From assembly GCA_965261945.1 (NCBI GenBank), contig CBDHEF010000002.1, forward strand, positions 186,001 through 250,000: 64,000 nucleotides of DNA. The letters are read 5' to 3'. Shown here in pieces: positions 24,998 to 33,877 of the stretch (positions within the stretch are counted from its first letter, which is position 1; each line of letters opens with the position of its first letter). The translations under genes and the position numbers were made by a program. The DNA comes from VXOI01 sp965261945 (GTDB lineage: Bacteria; Chloroflexota; Dehalococcoidia; Lucifugimonadales; UBA3495). The notes below the pieces were generated by a model that ran no database searches, had not been told where the DNA came from, and was given only the letters and a program-made list of their open reading frames with translations.

Positions 24998-25116
24998 TTC
25001 TCCCTCTCCCCTGTGGGAAAAGGCTGGGGTGAGGGTGAAATGCCCAGGCAGGACGATGGCCCCTTGCGAACTGGGACGACGCCCCACCCTAAATCCTCTC
25101 CCTGAGAGAGGGGGAA
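24998..25116. repeat. Pair of dispersed repeats before the PHP gene
   Basis: One copy (24998-25040) has TCTCCCTCTCCCC...TGGGGTGAGGGTGA, and a second in the opposite orientation (25078-25116) has GCCCCACCCTAA-TCCTCTCCCTGAGAGAGGGGG. Together they fill most of the 197 bases between xseB and the PHP gene. Confidence 0.65.
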
Positions 25117-25150
25117 CATTAAAGGACCCTGGAGCGAAAGGCCAACATCC

Positions 25151-25828
25151 ATGACGGGGATGACCGGCACGGTCAGGATTGACCTGCACGTCCACACCCG
25201 GCACTCCCACGACTCGGCGGCTTCGGTGTCGTCGGTGTTGCAGCGGCGCCGCGATAGTGGCTTGGGCATGGTGGCCGTCACCGACCACGACAGCATACGC
25301 GGCGGCCTCGAAGCCCGGGAAAGGGCCGACGGATTTCAGGTAATTGTCGGCGAGGAAATCAAGTCGTCGCAAGGCGACATAATCGGCCTGTTTCTGGAAC
25401 AGCCGGTACCGCCCGGCCTGTCGCCCTCGGAAACGGTGAAGCGGGTCAAAGCCCAGGGCGGGCTGGTCGGTGTGCCCCATCCCTTCGACCGCACACGGCC
25501 CAGCGCGATGGGCAGGCGGGCGCTGCTGGAAATTCTGCCTTGGGTGGACTTCCTGGAGGGTTACAACGCTCAAACCATGTTGTCTGTGGACAACCGTAGA
25601 GGCGTTGACTTCGCCGAGGAACATTCCCTGCCGGTGGTGGCGTGCAGTGATTCCCATTCTGCCCTGGAGCTGGGCCGCACTTATACAGAAGTGCCGGGCG
25701 AAGTGCTGGACGGAACGCCGGAGGGACTTATGCAGGGCATTCGCGCGGGGGTGTGCGTGGGGCGCCGTCCTAATCCGCTGCTATTGATGACGCCGGTATA
25801 CGCCAAACTGAGGAAGTTGCTGGGCTGA
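25151..25828 (+). CDS. PHP domain phosphoesterase
   Basis: A 225-residue PHP-fold protein. Metal-binding motifs are DLHVHTRHSHDSA at the N-terminus, VTDHDSIRGG, VGEEIKSSQGDIIGLFL, GVPHPFDRTR and VACSDSHSALELG, covering the usual His/Asp/Glu set of the trinuclear site. It is a predicted metal-dependent phosphoesterase; the substrate is not evident (relatives include RNase AM/nucleoside bisphosphate phosphatases). It starts at ATG 25151; a second in-frame ATG is at 25160. Its stop is two bases before the next gene, so the two are co-transcribed. Confidence 0.88.
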   Translation: MTGMTGTVRIDLHVHTRHSHDSAASVSSVLQRRRDSGLGMVAVTDHDSIRGGLEARERADGFQVIVGEEIKSSQGDIIGLFLEQPVPPGLSPSETVKRVKAQGGLVGVPHPFDRTRPSAMGRRALLEILPWVDFLEGYNAQTMLSVDNRRGVDFAEEHSLPVVACSDSHSALELGRTYTEVPGEVLDGTPEGLMQGIRAGVCVGRRPNPLLLMTPVYAKLRKLLG

Positions 25829-25830
25829 TC

Positions 25831-26655
25831 ATGCTGAATATCGGATGGTTTTCCACCGGACGCGGGGAAGGGTCGCGGGGGTTGCTCCGGTTTGTTCAGG
25901 AGCGACTGGAATCAGAAGGCATTGGCGCTCGCATAGATTTCGTGTTCAGCAATCGCGCCCCCGGCGAGGCCGAGGGATCCGACGAGTATCTCCGGCTGGT
26001 GCGGGAGTACGGGCTGCCTCTCGTCACCCACTCGTCGGCGGAATTCCGGCGGCGCAGGGGCGGACGTTTCGCCGACCGCCGGGCCGAATACGATGCCGAA
26101 GTCCTGGAGCTTCTGGCAGAGCGCCGCCCCGACATCTGTGTGCTGGCCGGCTATATGCTCATCGCCAGTTCCGGGATGTGTCGCGCCTTTCCGCTTCTCA
26201 ATCTACACCCCGCGCTGCCTGACGGCCCCATCGGGACGTGGCAGGAAGTGGTGTGGCAACTCATCGAGCAGTGCGCCGCCCGCACCGGGGCCATGACGCA
26301 CCTGGCCACAGAGGAAGTTGACCGGGGCCCGCTGGTGTCCTACGTGACCGTTCCCCTGCACACGCCGCAGATGGAGGCGCTCTGGCAGGAGTTGGGAGAT
26401 CGCGGGGCGGCAACCGCAAAGGCGGAGCGAGGGGAAGAGTACCAGCTCTTCCGCCTGATCCGCGCCGAGCAATACGCCCGCGAACCGTACCTTTTGCTGG
26501 AGACTCTGCGGGCTCTGGGCCGGGGTGAAATCAGCCTGAACATTTCGGCTCCCGGCAGAGAAGTGACAGTGGCGCAAAGCGCGGAGTGCGACCCGGAGTC
26601 CTACGGCGGGTTGTGCCTTAATCGCCGAATTGAGGAGGCGATGGCGCGGCGCTAG
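25831..26655 (+). CDS. Phosphoribosylglycinamide formyltransferase-like protein
   Basis: A 274-residue member of the formyltransferase fold. It begins NIGWFSTGRGEGSRGLL, resembling the PurN nucleotide loop. It has DICVLAGYMLIASSG and NLHPALPDGPIGTWQ (the catalytic Asn-x-His pair) and HLATEEVDRGPLVS (the catalytic Asp). PurN is about 200 residues; this one has an extra C-terminal region of 70 or more residues. It may formylate GAR or another substrate. The pairing with a PHP phosphoesterase rather than with purine genes leaves the role open. Confidence 0.75.
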   Translation: MLNIGWFSTGRGEGSRGLLRFVQERLESEGIGARIDFVFSNRAPGEAEGSDEYLRLVREYGLPLVTHSSAEFRRRRGGRFADRRAEYDAEVLELLAERRPDICVLAGYMLIASSGMCRAFPLLNLHPALPDGPIGTWQEVVWQLIEQCAARTGAMTHLATEEVDRGPLVSYVTVPLHTPQMEALWQELGDRGAATAKAERGEEYQLFRLIRAEQYAREPYLLLETLRALGRGEISLNISAPGREVTVAQSAECDPESYGGLCLNRRIEEAMARR

Positions 26656-26701
26656 ACCGTTCAGGCCGGGTTTGGCCGGGTTTGGCCGGGCGGGCGACGG
26701 G

Positions 26702-26743
26702 TTCCCTCTCCCACTGGGAGAGGTTTGGGGCGAGGGCGTCCCG
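26702..26743. repeat. Dispersed repeat between formyltransferase and clpX
   Basis: TTCCCTCTCCCACTGGGAGAGG followed by TTTGGGGCGAGGGCGTCCC. Just before it, 26666-26690 holds two and a half copies of the 10-mer GGCCGGGTTT. Confidence 0.65.
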
Positions 26744-26826
26744 TTAGTTTTGCAGAAGTGGCGAAGGCAGCCTGCGTCGGCTTAATGTGTTCGGCGGAGG
26801 TTTGTTGGACACCCTCTCAGGAAAGG

Positions 26827-28098
26827 CTATGCGGCCAGCGACACTTCGTCTCCGCCGGGGTCCAGCAGCCTGGGGGCTGTGCGGCCCTCGATGTTGTCTC
26901 CATCCACCACGCAGCGCACGGCCCCCGTCAGCGAAGGCAGTTCGTACATGACGTCCAGCAGCGTGTCCTCGATGACGTAGCGCAGGCATCTTGCGCCGGT
27001 GCTGTGCTCCAGGGCCCGGTCGGCGGCGGCCTCCAGGGCCCCGGGAGTGAATTCCAACTCCACACCGTCCATTCGGAACAGGTGCTGGTACTGCTTTACG
27101 ATGGCGTTCTTGGGCTCGGTGAGCACCCGCACCAACGAAGCCTTATCCAGAGGGTCAAGCGTCACTGTTACCGGCAGCCGTCCAACCATCTCCGGTATGA
27201 AGCCGAACTTCAGCAGGTCGCCGGGTGTCACGCCGCTGGACATGGCGCCAGCGGCCGGCGATTGGTCGTTGCGGCTTCCTGCCAGGAACCCCAGGCGCGT
27301 GTTGCCGGCGTTGCACCGTTTTTCCACCACCTCATCTAGGCCGTCAAAAGCGCCGCCGCAGATGAACAGTATGTTGCTGGTGTCGATTTGCAGGAATTCC
27401 TGGTGAGGGTGCTTGCGCCCGCCCTGGGGGGGGACGTTGGCGACGCAGCCCTCGATTATCTTGAGCAGCTCTTGTTGCACACCCTCGCCGGACACGTCGC
27501 GGGTGATGGAGCGGTTCACGCCCTCTTTGCGGGCGATTTTGTCCATCTCGTCGATGTAGATGATGCCGTGCTCGGCCTTCTGAATGTCCCAGTCCGCCGC
27601 TTGGATCAGCCTCAACAGTATGTTTTCCACGTCTTCGCCGACATAGCCGGACTCGGTGAGGGAGGTTGCGTCGCAGACGGCGAAGGGGATGTCGAGGGTG
27701 TGGGCCAGGGTTTCAGCAAGGAGTGTCTTGCCGCAGCCAGTGGGGCCGATAAGGAGGATATTGGCTTTCTGGATTTCTACGGAGGAGGTATGAAAGCCGC
27801 TGCGTATCCGTTTGTAGTGGTTATATACGGCGACGCTCAGTATCTTTTTGGCCCGATCTTGGCCCACTACATAGGCGTCCAGGTTGGAGTAAAGCTCCCG
27901 GGGGGTCATCTGTCTGAGGACCGGGGGAGGCGACAGCGCTTCCCCTTCTTCCTCGGCCACCACTTCAGCCAGGGAGCGGATGCACTCAAAGCAGACAGCC
28001 GCGTGTCCTTGGCTGGAAAATAGGGTATCCGTCCGCGAATGCGGCTTGTCGCAGAACGAACATTGGGGCAATCGTGTGCTATTACGGCCTGTAGTCAA
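26827..28098 (-). CDS. clpX: ATP-dependent Clp protease ATP-binding subunit ClpX
   Basis: A 423-residue ClpX. The N-terminal zinc-binding domain uses CSFC and CFEC. The AAA+ core has Walker A GPTGCGKT, GYVGEDVENIL, Walker B IIYIDEMDKI, the sensor GALEAAADRALEHSTGARCLR, and pore segments. It unfolds substrates for ClpP. The start is a TTG at 28098 with GGGGAG eight bases upstream. It is the last gene of the tig-clpP-clpP-clpX operon, 68 bases after the second clpP. Confidence 0.96.
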   Translation of the reverse strand: MTTGRNSTRLPQCSFCDKPHSRTDTLFSSQGHAAVCFECIRSLAEVVAEEEGEALSPPPVLRQMTPRELYSNLDAYVVGQDRAKKILSVAVYNHYKRIRSGFHTSSVEIQKANILLIGPTGCGKTLLAETLAHTLDIPFAVCDATSLTESGYVGEDVENILLRLIQAADWDIQKAEHGIIYIDEMDKIARKEGVNRSITRDVSGEGVQQELLKIIEGCVANVPPQGGRKHPHQEFLQIDTSNILFICGGAFDGLDEVVEKRCNAGNTRLGFLAGSRNDQSPAAGAMSSGVTPGDLLKFGFIPEMVGRLPVTVTLDPLDKASLVRVLTEPKNAIVKQYQHLFRMDGVELEFTPGALEAAADRALEHSTGARCLRYVIEDTLLDVMYELPSLTGAVRCVVDGDNIEGRTAPRLLDPGGDEVSLAA

Positions 28099-28166
28099 CG
28101 GTCATCTCCCCACACTCAGCATTGCAACCGGGTTGCCTCACCACTACGGAGCCGTTCGTTAAGTTC

Positions 28167-28817
28167 CTAACTGCCCTCCGTCTGTGTCGCCTCTTTTTTC
28201 TTTGCGCCCAGGATTTCGTCGATCAGCCCGTACTCCACGGACTGCTCGGCGGTCAGATAGTAGTCCCGGTCGGTGTCCACGGCAATCTTATCATAGGGCT
28301 GCCCGGTGTTTTCCGCCAGCATGGCGCGCAGCTTTTCCTGTAGTCGGATGATCTCCCGCGCCGCGATTTCTATGTCCGACGCCTGACCTTGGGCGCCGCC
28401 CAAGGGCTGGTGCATGTGGATGGTGGAATTGGGCAGGGAGTAGCGCTTGCCCTTGGTGCCGCCCGACAGCAGCAGAGTGGCCATGCTGGCGGCCATGCCC
28501 AGGCAGATGGTGGAAACGTCGGGAGAAATCAGTTGCATCGTGTCGTAGATGGCCAAGCCGGCGCTGACCACCCCGCCGGGGCTGGAGACGTAGAGGCTGA
28601 TGTCCCGGTCGGGGTCCTCCCGCTCCAGGAACAGGAGCTGGGCAATGATGATGTTGGCGACCTGATCGTTGATGGGCGTATTCAGGAAGACAATCCGTTC
28701 CTTGAGAAGCAGTGAATAGATGTCAAAGGCCCGCTCACCCCTGGGGCTGGTCTCGATGACCATGGGGATCATGCTCTGGGGGACAAAAAGCCCGTTGATG
28801 TGGGGTGTATCAGGCAT
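28167..28817 (-). CDS. clpP: ATP-dependent Clp protease proteolytic subunit (copy 2 of 2)
   Basis: A 216-residue ClpP peptidase. The catalytic Ser is in GMAASMA, His in STIHMHQP, Asp in VDTDRDYY. The N-terminal segment VPQSMIPMVIETSPRGERAFDIYS is typical. It forms a heptameric proteolytic chamber capped by ClpX. It is closely similar to the clpP copy upstream, with the most divergence in the first 15 and last 15 residues, so the pair is a tandem duplication that may assemble as a mixed tetradecamer. Between the two copies are 82 bases. Confidence 0.94.
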   Translation of the reverse strand: MPDTPHINGLFVPQSMIPMVIETSPRGERAFDIYSLLLKERIVFLNTPINDQVANIIIAQLLFLEREDPDRDISLYVSSPGGVVSAGLAIYDTMQLISPDVSTICLGMAASMATLLLSGGTKGKRYSLPNSTIHMHQPLGGAQGQASDIEIAAREIIRLQEKLRAMLAENTGQPYDKIAVDTDRDYYLTAEQSVEYGLIDEILGAKKKEATQTEGS

Positions 28818-28899
28818 TTGGACAGTCTCCTTTCTTGATTCCTTGATTCGCCGCTATTTCAGATTGAACTACTTGAACTTCGGGACACGGGAGCGCGCG

Positions 28900-29541
28900 T
28901 CAGTCGCTCTGCTCCTTCTGCTTCTTGGGCGTCAGAATCTCGTCAATCCAGCCGTATTCCAGGGCTTGGTCGGCCGTGAGGTAAAAGTCGCGGTTGGAGT
29001 CCTGGGCGACCTTTTCGTAGGGCTGGCCAGTGTTTTCAGCCAGGATTGTGTTCAACTGCCGTTCCAAGCGGAGGATCTCCCTGGCGGCAATTTCGATGTC
29101 GGACGCCTGGCCCTGAGCTCCGCCCATGGCCTGGTGGGTGTGGATGGTGGAGTTGGGCAGGGCGTAGCGCTTGCCCTTGGCTCCCCCGGCCAGCAGGAAC
29201 GAGGCCATGCTGGCGGCCATGCCCAGGCAGATGGTGGACACGGCCGGGTTAATCAACTGCATGGTGTCGTATACCGCCAGCCCGGAGCGAATAACGCCGC
29301 CTGGGCTGGTGATATAGAGACTGATGTCGCGGTCCGGGTCTTCCCGCTCCAGGAACAGGAGCTGGGCGATGATGGTATTGGATACCCGGTCATTGATGGG
29401 GGTGTTCAGGAACACAATCCGTTCCCGCAACAGCAGGGAATAGATGTCGAAAGCCCGGTCGCCCCTGGGACTGCTCTCGATGACCGTGGGGATAATCGCT
29501 TGGGGAATGTAAAGCCCGCCAGATGCGGAGTAGTTACCCAT
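28900..29541 (-). CDS. clpP: ATP-dependent Clp protease proteolytic subunit (copy 1 of 2)
   Basis: A 213-residue ClpP with catalytic Ser in GMAASMASFL, His in STIHTHQAMGG and Asp in DSNRDFY. Its start overlaps the tig stop by eight bases, so translation is coupled. It differs from the second copy in the His-loop (THQAM against MHQPL), which lines the active site; the two could differ in specificity, as in other bacteria with paired ClpPs. It belongs to the tig-clp operon, coupling nascent-chain folding with proteolysis. Confidence 0.94.
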   Translation of the reverse strand: MGNYSASGGLYIPQAIIPTVIESSPRGDRAFDIYSLLLRERIVFLNTPINDRVSNTIIAQLLFLEREDPDRDISLYITSPGGVIRSGLAVYDTMQLINPAVSTICLGMAASMASFLLAGGAKGKRYALPNSTIHTHQAMGGAQGQASDIEIAAREILRLERQLNTILAENTGQPYEKVAQDSNRDFYLTADQALEYGWIDEILTPKKQKEQSD

Positions 29542-30949
29542 TGGACTGATCTCCCTCGGCGGGTGATTCGCCGGCTTCGTCTTCAGGTTCGTCTTCCGGG
29601 GCGGATTCGGCTGATGGCTCTTCCGCCGCCGTTTCTACTTCGCTGGCGTCTCCGGCTTCTTCTCCGGCCTCTCCCGTCGCGATTTCCACCATATGAGCCA
29701 TCACTTTGCGGTTCAGCAGGCTTGAACGGAGGGACTCGCGGGAATCCTCCTGGTTCAGCATCCGTCTCAGGCTGGCTGCGGACTCGTCTGCCGAATTCTC
29801 CATCAGGCGGTTGATTTCGGCGTCTATCTCATCCGGGCCTACCTCCAGCTCCTCCTGTTCCGCGAGCTTGCGCAGGATCAGAACGGTGGCCAGCCGGTCC
29901 TCGGCCTGGGGCCGGAGTTGCTCCTCCCACTCCTGGGCGGTTTGGCCCATGTAGTACAGGTAGGTCTCCATGTCCAGCCGCTGGTTGCGCAGGCTTCGCT
30001 CGTGGTCTTCGCGGAGGGAGACCATCTCGCGCTGGTAGATAATTTCCGAGGCATGGATGGTGGCCAGCTTCTTGACTTCTTCGAGAACATTGCGCTCCAA
30101 CTCCCGCTGGGCGGTGGCCTCCCCGTTCTCGGTAAGCTGCTGGCGGACGTGCTCGGAAAGGGCCTCCATGCTCTCAAAGCCGTCGCGGACGCCCTTGGCG
30201 AACTCGTCGCCCAACTCCGGCAGACGCTTTTCCTTGATGGCAAGGACTTCCACATGGAAGTGGCACTCCTTGCCGGCGAAGGATTCCTGGTGATGCTCTT
30301 CGGGAACCGTGAGGGTGAAGTCCTTTTCCTGGCCCTCCGTCATGCCTTCCAGGTAGACCGAGAAACCCGGCACAGGGAGGTTGTTTTCCATCTGGGGGAT
30401 GTAGTCCACGCCTTCGTCGTTGATGGCGTCTTCCCCGCCGATGGCGCCGCGCACGTTAATGGTTGCCAGATCGCCAAAGGCCACCGGGCGCTCGGAGGGT
30501 TCCCAGGGCGCGCTTTCATACCGCAGGCTTTCCAGTACCTGATTTACGTCTTCGTCGCTTATTTCCACGGGGGCCGTGGTCAGGCGGATGGAGTGGAACT
30601 CGCCCAGGTCCACTTCCGGCTCCAGCGGAACAACGGCCTTGAAGGATACCGGCTCCAGGTCCAGCACCTCCAGTTCAGGCTCGGCGAAGGCCCGGATTTC
30701 GTGTTCCCGCAACACTTGGTCAAGGGACTCGGGAATCATGAACTCCAGGGCCTCCTGCAATAGAGCCGAGCGGCCCAGGTGGCTCTCCACCACGGAACGG
30801 GGCGCCTTGCCGGGACGAAATCCGGGGATTCTGACGCGGCCGGCCAGCCGGCGATAGGAGCGATTGAGAAACGGCTCCTCGTCCTCCGAATCCATGGAAA
30901 TGCTGAGAGTGACCTCCGTCGAGCTGTCCGATTCCCGCGTAACTTGCAC
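29534..30949 (-). CDS. tig: Trigger factor
   Basis: A 471-residue ribosome-associated chaperone with a peptidyl-prolyl isomerase domain. The N-terminal ribosome-binding signature is present as GRVRIPGFRPGKAPRSVVESHLG. The FKBP-like middle domain begins near residue 150 (EPSERPVAFGDLATINVRG), and the C-terminal arm is helical. The last 45 residues form a highly acidic low-complexity tail, longer than usual. The start is a GTG at 30949 preceded by GAGGG. First gene of the tig-clpP-clpP-clpX operon; a minus-strand promoter lies at 31051-31078. Confidence 0.94.
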   Translation of the reverse strand: MQVTRESDSSTEVTLSISMDSEDEEPFLNRSYRRLAGRVRIPGFRPGKAPRSVVESHLGRSALLQEALEFMIPESLDQVLREHEIRAFAEPELEVLDLEPVSFKAVVPLEPEVDLGEFHSIRLTTAPVEISDEDVNQVLESLRYESAPWEPSERPVAFGDLATINVRGAIGGEDAINDEGVDYIPQMENNLPVPGFSVYLEGMTEGQEKDFTLTVPEEHHQESFAGKECHFHVEVLAIKEKRLPELGDEFAKGVRDGFESMEALSEHVRQQLTENGEATAQRELERNVLEEVKKLATIHASEIIYQREMVSLREDHERSLRNQRLDMETYLYYMGQTAQEWEEQLRPQAEDRLATVLILRKLAEQEELEVGPDEIDAEINRLMENSADESAASLRRMLNQEDSRESLRSSLLNRKVMAHMVEIATGEAGEEAGDASEVETAAEEPSAESAPEDEPEDEAGESPAEGDQSNG

Positions 30950-31050
30950 CGGCTACCCTCTACCTTAAATGAATAACTAGACGAGCGTCTTTCCGCTGTC
31001 AGCCATGTCACAGGCGCATGGGTCGCCCATGACGTTGGGGGGACGCGCCA

Positions 31051-31078
31051 AGTATAGCACAGTCATAGCCTGCGTAAA
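31051..31078 (-). promoter_or_regulatory. Promoter for the tig-clp operon
   Basis: On the minus strand: TTTACG (31078-31073), 16 bases, TATACT (31056-31051), about 100 bases before the tig start. Confidence 0.5.
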
Positions 31079-31268
31079 AGCGGGTGAGAGCCGCGGGCGT
31101 CGTTCCTCGCAGGGCGGCCGCCGTCTATCCATCGCCAGTCCTGTTTTCGATGAATTGGCGAGCCGATGTTGGAGGTCAGCGATGCACCGTCCGGCGGCCT
31201 GCGGAGCATACGGGGGAGGTATTCCTCGACTACTTTATCAAATAACTTAAAAGTTTCTTAAAATTTGA

Positions 31269-31298
31269 TTGACATTTGTATGCGGAAATTGGTAATTT
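31269..31298 (+). promoter_or_regulatory. Promoter for rsmH-ftsA-ftsZ in an AT-rich pocket
   Basis: TTGACA (31269-31274), 18 bases, TAATTT (31293-31298), inside an AT-rich pocket (31236-31310) that contrasts sharply with the surrounding GC-rich DNA. The rest of the 398-base tig-rsmH gap shows nothing else. Confidence 0.65.
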
Positions 31299-31347
31299 CA
31301 ATCATGCTTTGTGCGGGGAAGGCCAGTGATGGCTCCCCGACACCTTA

Positions 31348-32514
31348 ATGTCTAGGCGGCTCTGCCGGGCGAGGCGGAGGTTTGGTGGGGAAGTGGTCCT
31401 GTCAGCGGACATCAGAACAATCAGAACTCCGGGCGGTCTCCGGGGGGCGGTCTTGACTCCCTCGACAGGGGACGCCGGTGAATTTCCGTCGGCATACCAT
31501 CTGCCGGTTATGGCCGAAGAGGTTGTTCGCGGACTCGCAGTTGCCGATGGTGGAGTGTACCTCGACGGCACCCTCGGCGAGGGGGGGCATTCCCAAGCTA
31601 TTTTGGAATCCGGCCTTCAGGACTCCGGCCCAAAGGAATGTAAGCAGGATCGGGAACCAGATTCAAGGGAATCCACCCTCGATGTTCGGGGAAGCGCAAG
31701 TCTGGTTATCGGCATTGACGTTGACGGGCGCTCGGTTGCCGCGGCTGCCCGGCGGCTTTCCCGGTTCGGGCCGCGCTTTCTGGCGCTGCACGGGAGCTAC
31801 GCCGACATGGTGTCCCTGGCGTTGGAACACGGAATCAGCCAGGTGGACGGGGTGTTGCTGGACCTGGGGTTTTCCTCCCGTCAGATCGGCCGGCCCGGTT
31901 ACGGCCTGAGCTTCCTGTCCGATGAACCGCTGGATATGCGATATGACGCCAGTCGGGAACTTGACGCTGCGGCCCTGGTCAACTCCGCCGCCGAGTCGGA
32001 GCTGGCAGACCTGTTCCGCCGGTACGGAGAAGAGCCGCGCGCCCGGGCCATTGCCCGCGCCATAGTGCGGGAGCGGACGAGGCGCCCGATATCCACCACC
32101 GTGGAACTGGCAGGCTTGGTGGAGCAGACGGCGGGCAGACGGCCCGGCCACCGGCTGCATCCTGCCACGCGAGTCTTTCAGGCGTTGCGCATCGCGGTCA
32201 ACGGAGAGTTGGAAAACCTACAGGCTGGACTCGAGGCGGCCGTGGCGATGCTGCGTCCCGGCGGGCGGCTGGCGGTCATCAGCTATCACAGCCTGGAAGA
32301 CCGCATCGTCAAGAACTTTGTGGCGCATCAGTCCGCCGTTTGCGTCTGCCCGCCGGGATTCCCGGTGTGCGTCTGCGGACAGGAGCCGGCCCTGGCAATC
32401 GTCAACCGCCGGATTATCCGGCCTTCCGGCGAAGAAGTCGCGTTCAATCCCCGCAGCCGGAGTGCCCGGCTGCGCCTGGCCCGGCGAATCCAGGCCCGCC
32501 ATGAGCTGGAATGA
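31348..32514 (+). CDS. rsmH: 16S rRNA (cytosine1402-N4)-methyltransferase
   Basis: RsmH/MraW, methylating C1402 of 16S rRNA in the P site. Motifs: YHLPVMAEEVV, YLDGTLGEGGHS (SAM loop), GIDVDGRSV, VDGVLLDLGFSSRQI, LDMRYD, and at the end HPATRVFQALRIAVN and ISYHSLEDRIVKNF. Between GGHSQAILES and VIGIDVD it has an insert of about 28 residues (roughly residues 90-117), hydrophilic and unusual for the family. The N-terminus before YHLPVM is about 50 residues and may be over-long; a GTG at 31393 has a better ribosome-binding site. First gene of a short division cluster with ftsA and ftsZ. Confidence 0.92.
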   Translation: MSRRLCRARRRFGGEVVLSADIRTIRTPGGLRGAVLTPSTGDAGEFPSAYHLPVMAEEVVRGLAVADGGVYLDGTLGEGGHSQAILESGLQDSGPKECKQDREPDSRESTLDVRGSASLVIGIDVDGRSVAAAARRLSRFGPRFLALHGSYADMVSLALEHGISQVDGVLLDLGFSSRQIGRPGYGLSFLSDEPLDMRYDASRELDAAALVNSAAESELADLFRRYGEEPRARAIARAIVRERTRRPISTTVELAGLVEQTAGRRPGHRLHPATRVFQALRIAVNGELENLQAGLEAAVAMLRPGGRLAVISYHSLEDRIVKNFVAHQSAVCVCPPGFPVCVCGQEPALAIVNRRIIRPSGEEVAFNPRSRSARLRLARRIQARHELE

Positions 32515-32541
32515 CCTACGTTCTGGGAAGGTGATGACACA

Positions 32542-33789
32542 ATGAGAGACAAGTTTTATACAGCGATAGATATAGGCACGTCGAAAGTAACCGTTCTGGT
32601 TTCGCGGGTGGGAACCGAGGGCGACCTGAAGGTCTTTGGCACCGGGGTCGTTCCTTCCGAGGGAATTCAGAGGGGACGTGTTGAAAACATTGAAGACGCC
32701 AAGTCATCGGTTCATGCGGCGATGGTCCAGGCTCAGCGCTACATGGGCGAAACGGACCCCAGCGGGGTCTATGTCAGCGTCAGCGGTTCCCACATCTCCA
32801 GCGTCAACCGCAGAGAGGTCCTAGATAACGAGACGGAAACCGAGGACATCTCGGCAAAGATGCTCCATGGTATGTTGCAGGGGTCGTTCCCCAAGGTAGA
32901 AAAGGACCAGCAGGTGCTGCACGTTATCCCCATGGGTTACACCGTCGACGGGCTTTCCGGTGTGCGCAACCCGCTGGGGCTGGCCGGCAAGACTATCGAG
33001 GTCGACACCCATGTGGTGATGGGCGAGTCTGTGGTATTGCAGAACACCGTCAATGCGGTGGAGTCCAAGGACAGTTTTGTTAAGAGCCTGGTGCTCCAGG
33101 GCATAGCCTCGGCCGAGGCCACCCTGACCGGAGACGAGCGAGAGATGGGCGTGGTGCTGCTGGACATCGGCGCAGGCACCACCGACCTGGTCATTTACCG
33201 TCAGGGGAATCCGTGGTATTCCGCAGTGCTGCCGGTGGGCGCTCACTCCCTCACCCGGGACCTGGCGGCGGCGTTGCAAACGTCCCTGCACGTGGCCGAG
33301 GACATCAAGATCAAGTGGGGCAGCGTCCACGCAGATAGCGTCCCCGGAGACGAAACAGTGGAAATCCCGGGGATGCAGAAGCACTGGCAGCGTCCGATAC
33401 CGAGGCGCGCCCTGGCCGAGCCGCTGGGCGAGCGCATGACCGAGATCCTGAAGATGGCCTTGACCAAGGTGCGACAGGCCGGACTGAAGGACTGGCCCAT
33501 CGGCGGGATGGTTATCACCGGTGGCGGGTCCCAGATGGAGGGCCTGCCGCAACTGGTGGCCGGAATCGTGGGCGGGCCCGTTCGCATCGGCTACCCCTAC
33601 GGCATCTTCGGCCTGCCTTCGGAGTTGCGGAAGCCGACGTTCTCAGCGGCGGTGGGCCTGTTGCTATGGGGTATCAAGCACCAGGGCAACGCCCAGGAAT
33701 TCAGCGACAACGGCGCCAGAGAAGCCAAGCCAAGGCTCTGGCGGCTACGGGCCCCCAGCCGGCGTAAAGCCGGAGCGCAGGCCGGTTAG
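32542..33789 (+). CDS. ftsA: Cell division protein FtsA
   Basis: A 415-residue actin-fold ATPase of the FtsA family. It has the phosphate-1 loop AIDIGTSKVTVLV, the SHS2 1C subdomain (GVYVSVSGSHISSVN), the phosphate-2 loop VLLDIGAGTTDLVIY, and the adenosine motif GGMVITGGGSQMEGL. FtsA tethers FtsZ filaments to the membrane through a C-terminal amphipathic helix; here the tail RLWRLRAPSRR could serve. GGAAGGTGATG precedes the ATG. It lies between rsmH and ftsZ without ftsQ, ftsI, mraY or mur genes. Confidence 0.92.
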   Translation: MRDKFYTAIDIGTSKVTVLVSRVGTEGDLKVFGTGVVPSEGIQRGRVENIEDAKSSVHAAMVQAQRYMGETDPSGVYVSVSGSHISSVNRREVLDNETETEDISAKMLHGMLQGSFPKVEKDQQVLHVIPMGYTVDGLSGVRNPLGLAGKTIEVDTHVVMGESVVLQNTVNAVESKDSFVKSLVLQGIASAEATLTGDEREMGVVLLDIGAGTTDLVIYRQGNPWYSAVLPVGAHSLTRDLAAALQTSLHVAEDIKIKWGSVHADSVPGDETVEIPGMQKHWQRPIPRRALAEPLGERMTEILKMALTKVRQAGLKDWPIGGMVITGGGSQMEGLPQLVAGIVGGPVRIGYPYGIFGLPSELRKPTFSAAVGLLLWGIKHQGNAQEFSDNGAREAKPRLWRLRAPSRRKAGAQAG

Positions 33790-33877
33790 CTGCGCCGTCA
33801 GGCGAGGCAATTCCGTCCGGTTCAAGAAAGCCAGATAAGGGCGCATCTAAATATCACACAGGCGGGGAGGAATCGTA

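Noticed and set aside
26666..26690. GGCCGGGTTT tandem repeat
   Set aside because: Only two and a half copies of ten bases; too little to call a functional repeat.
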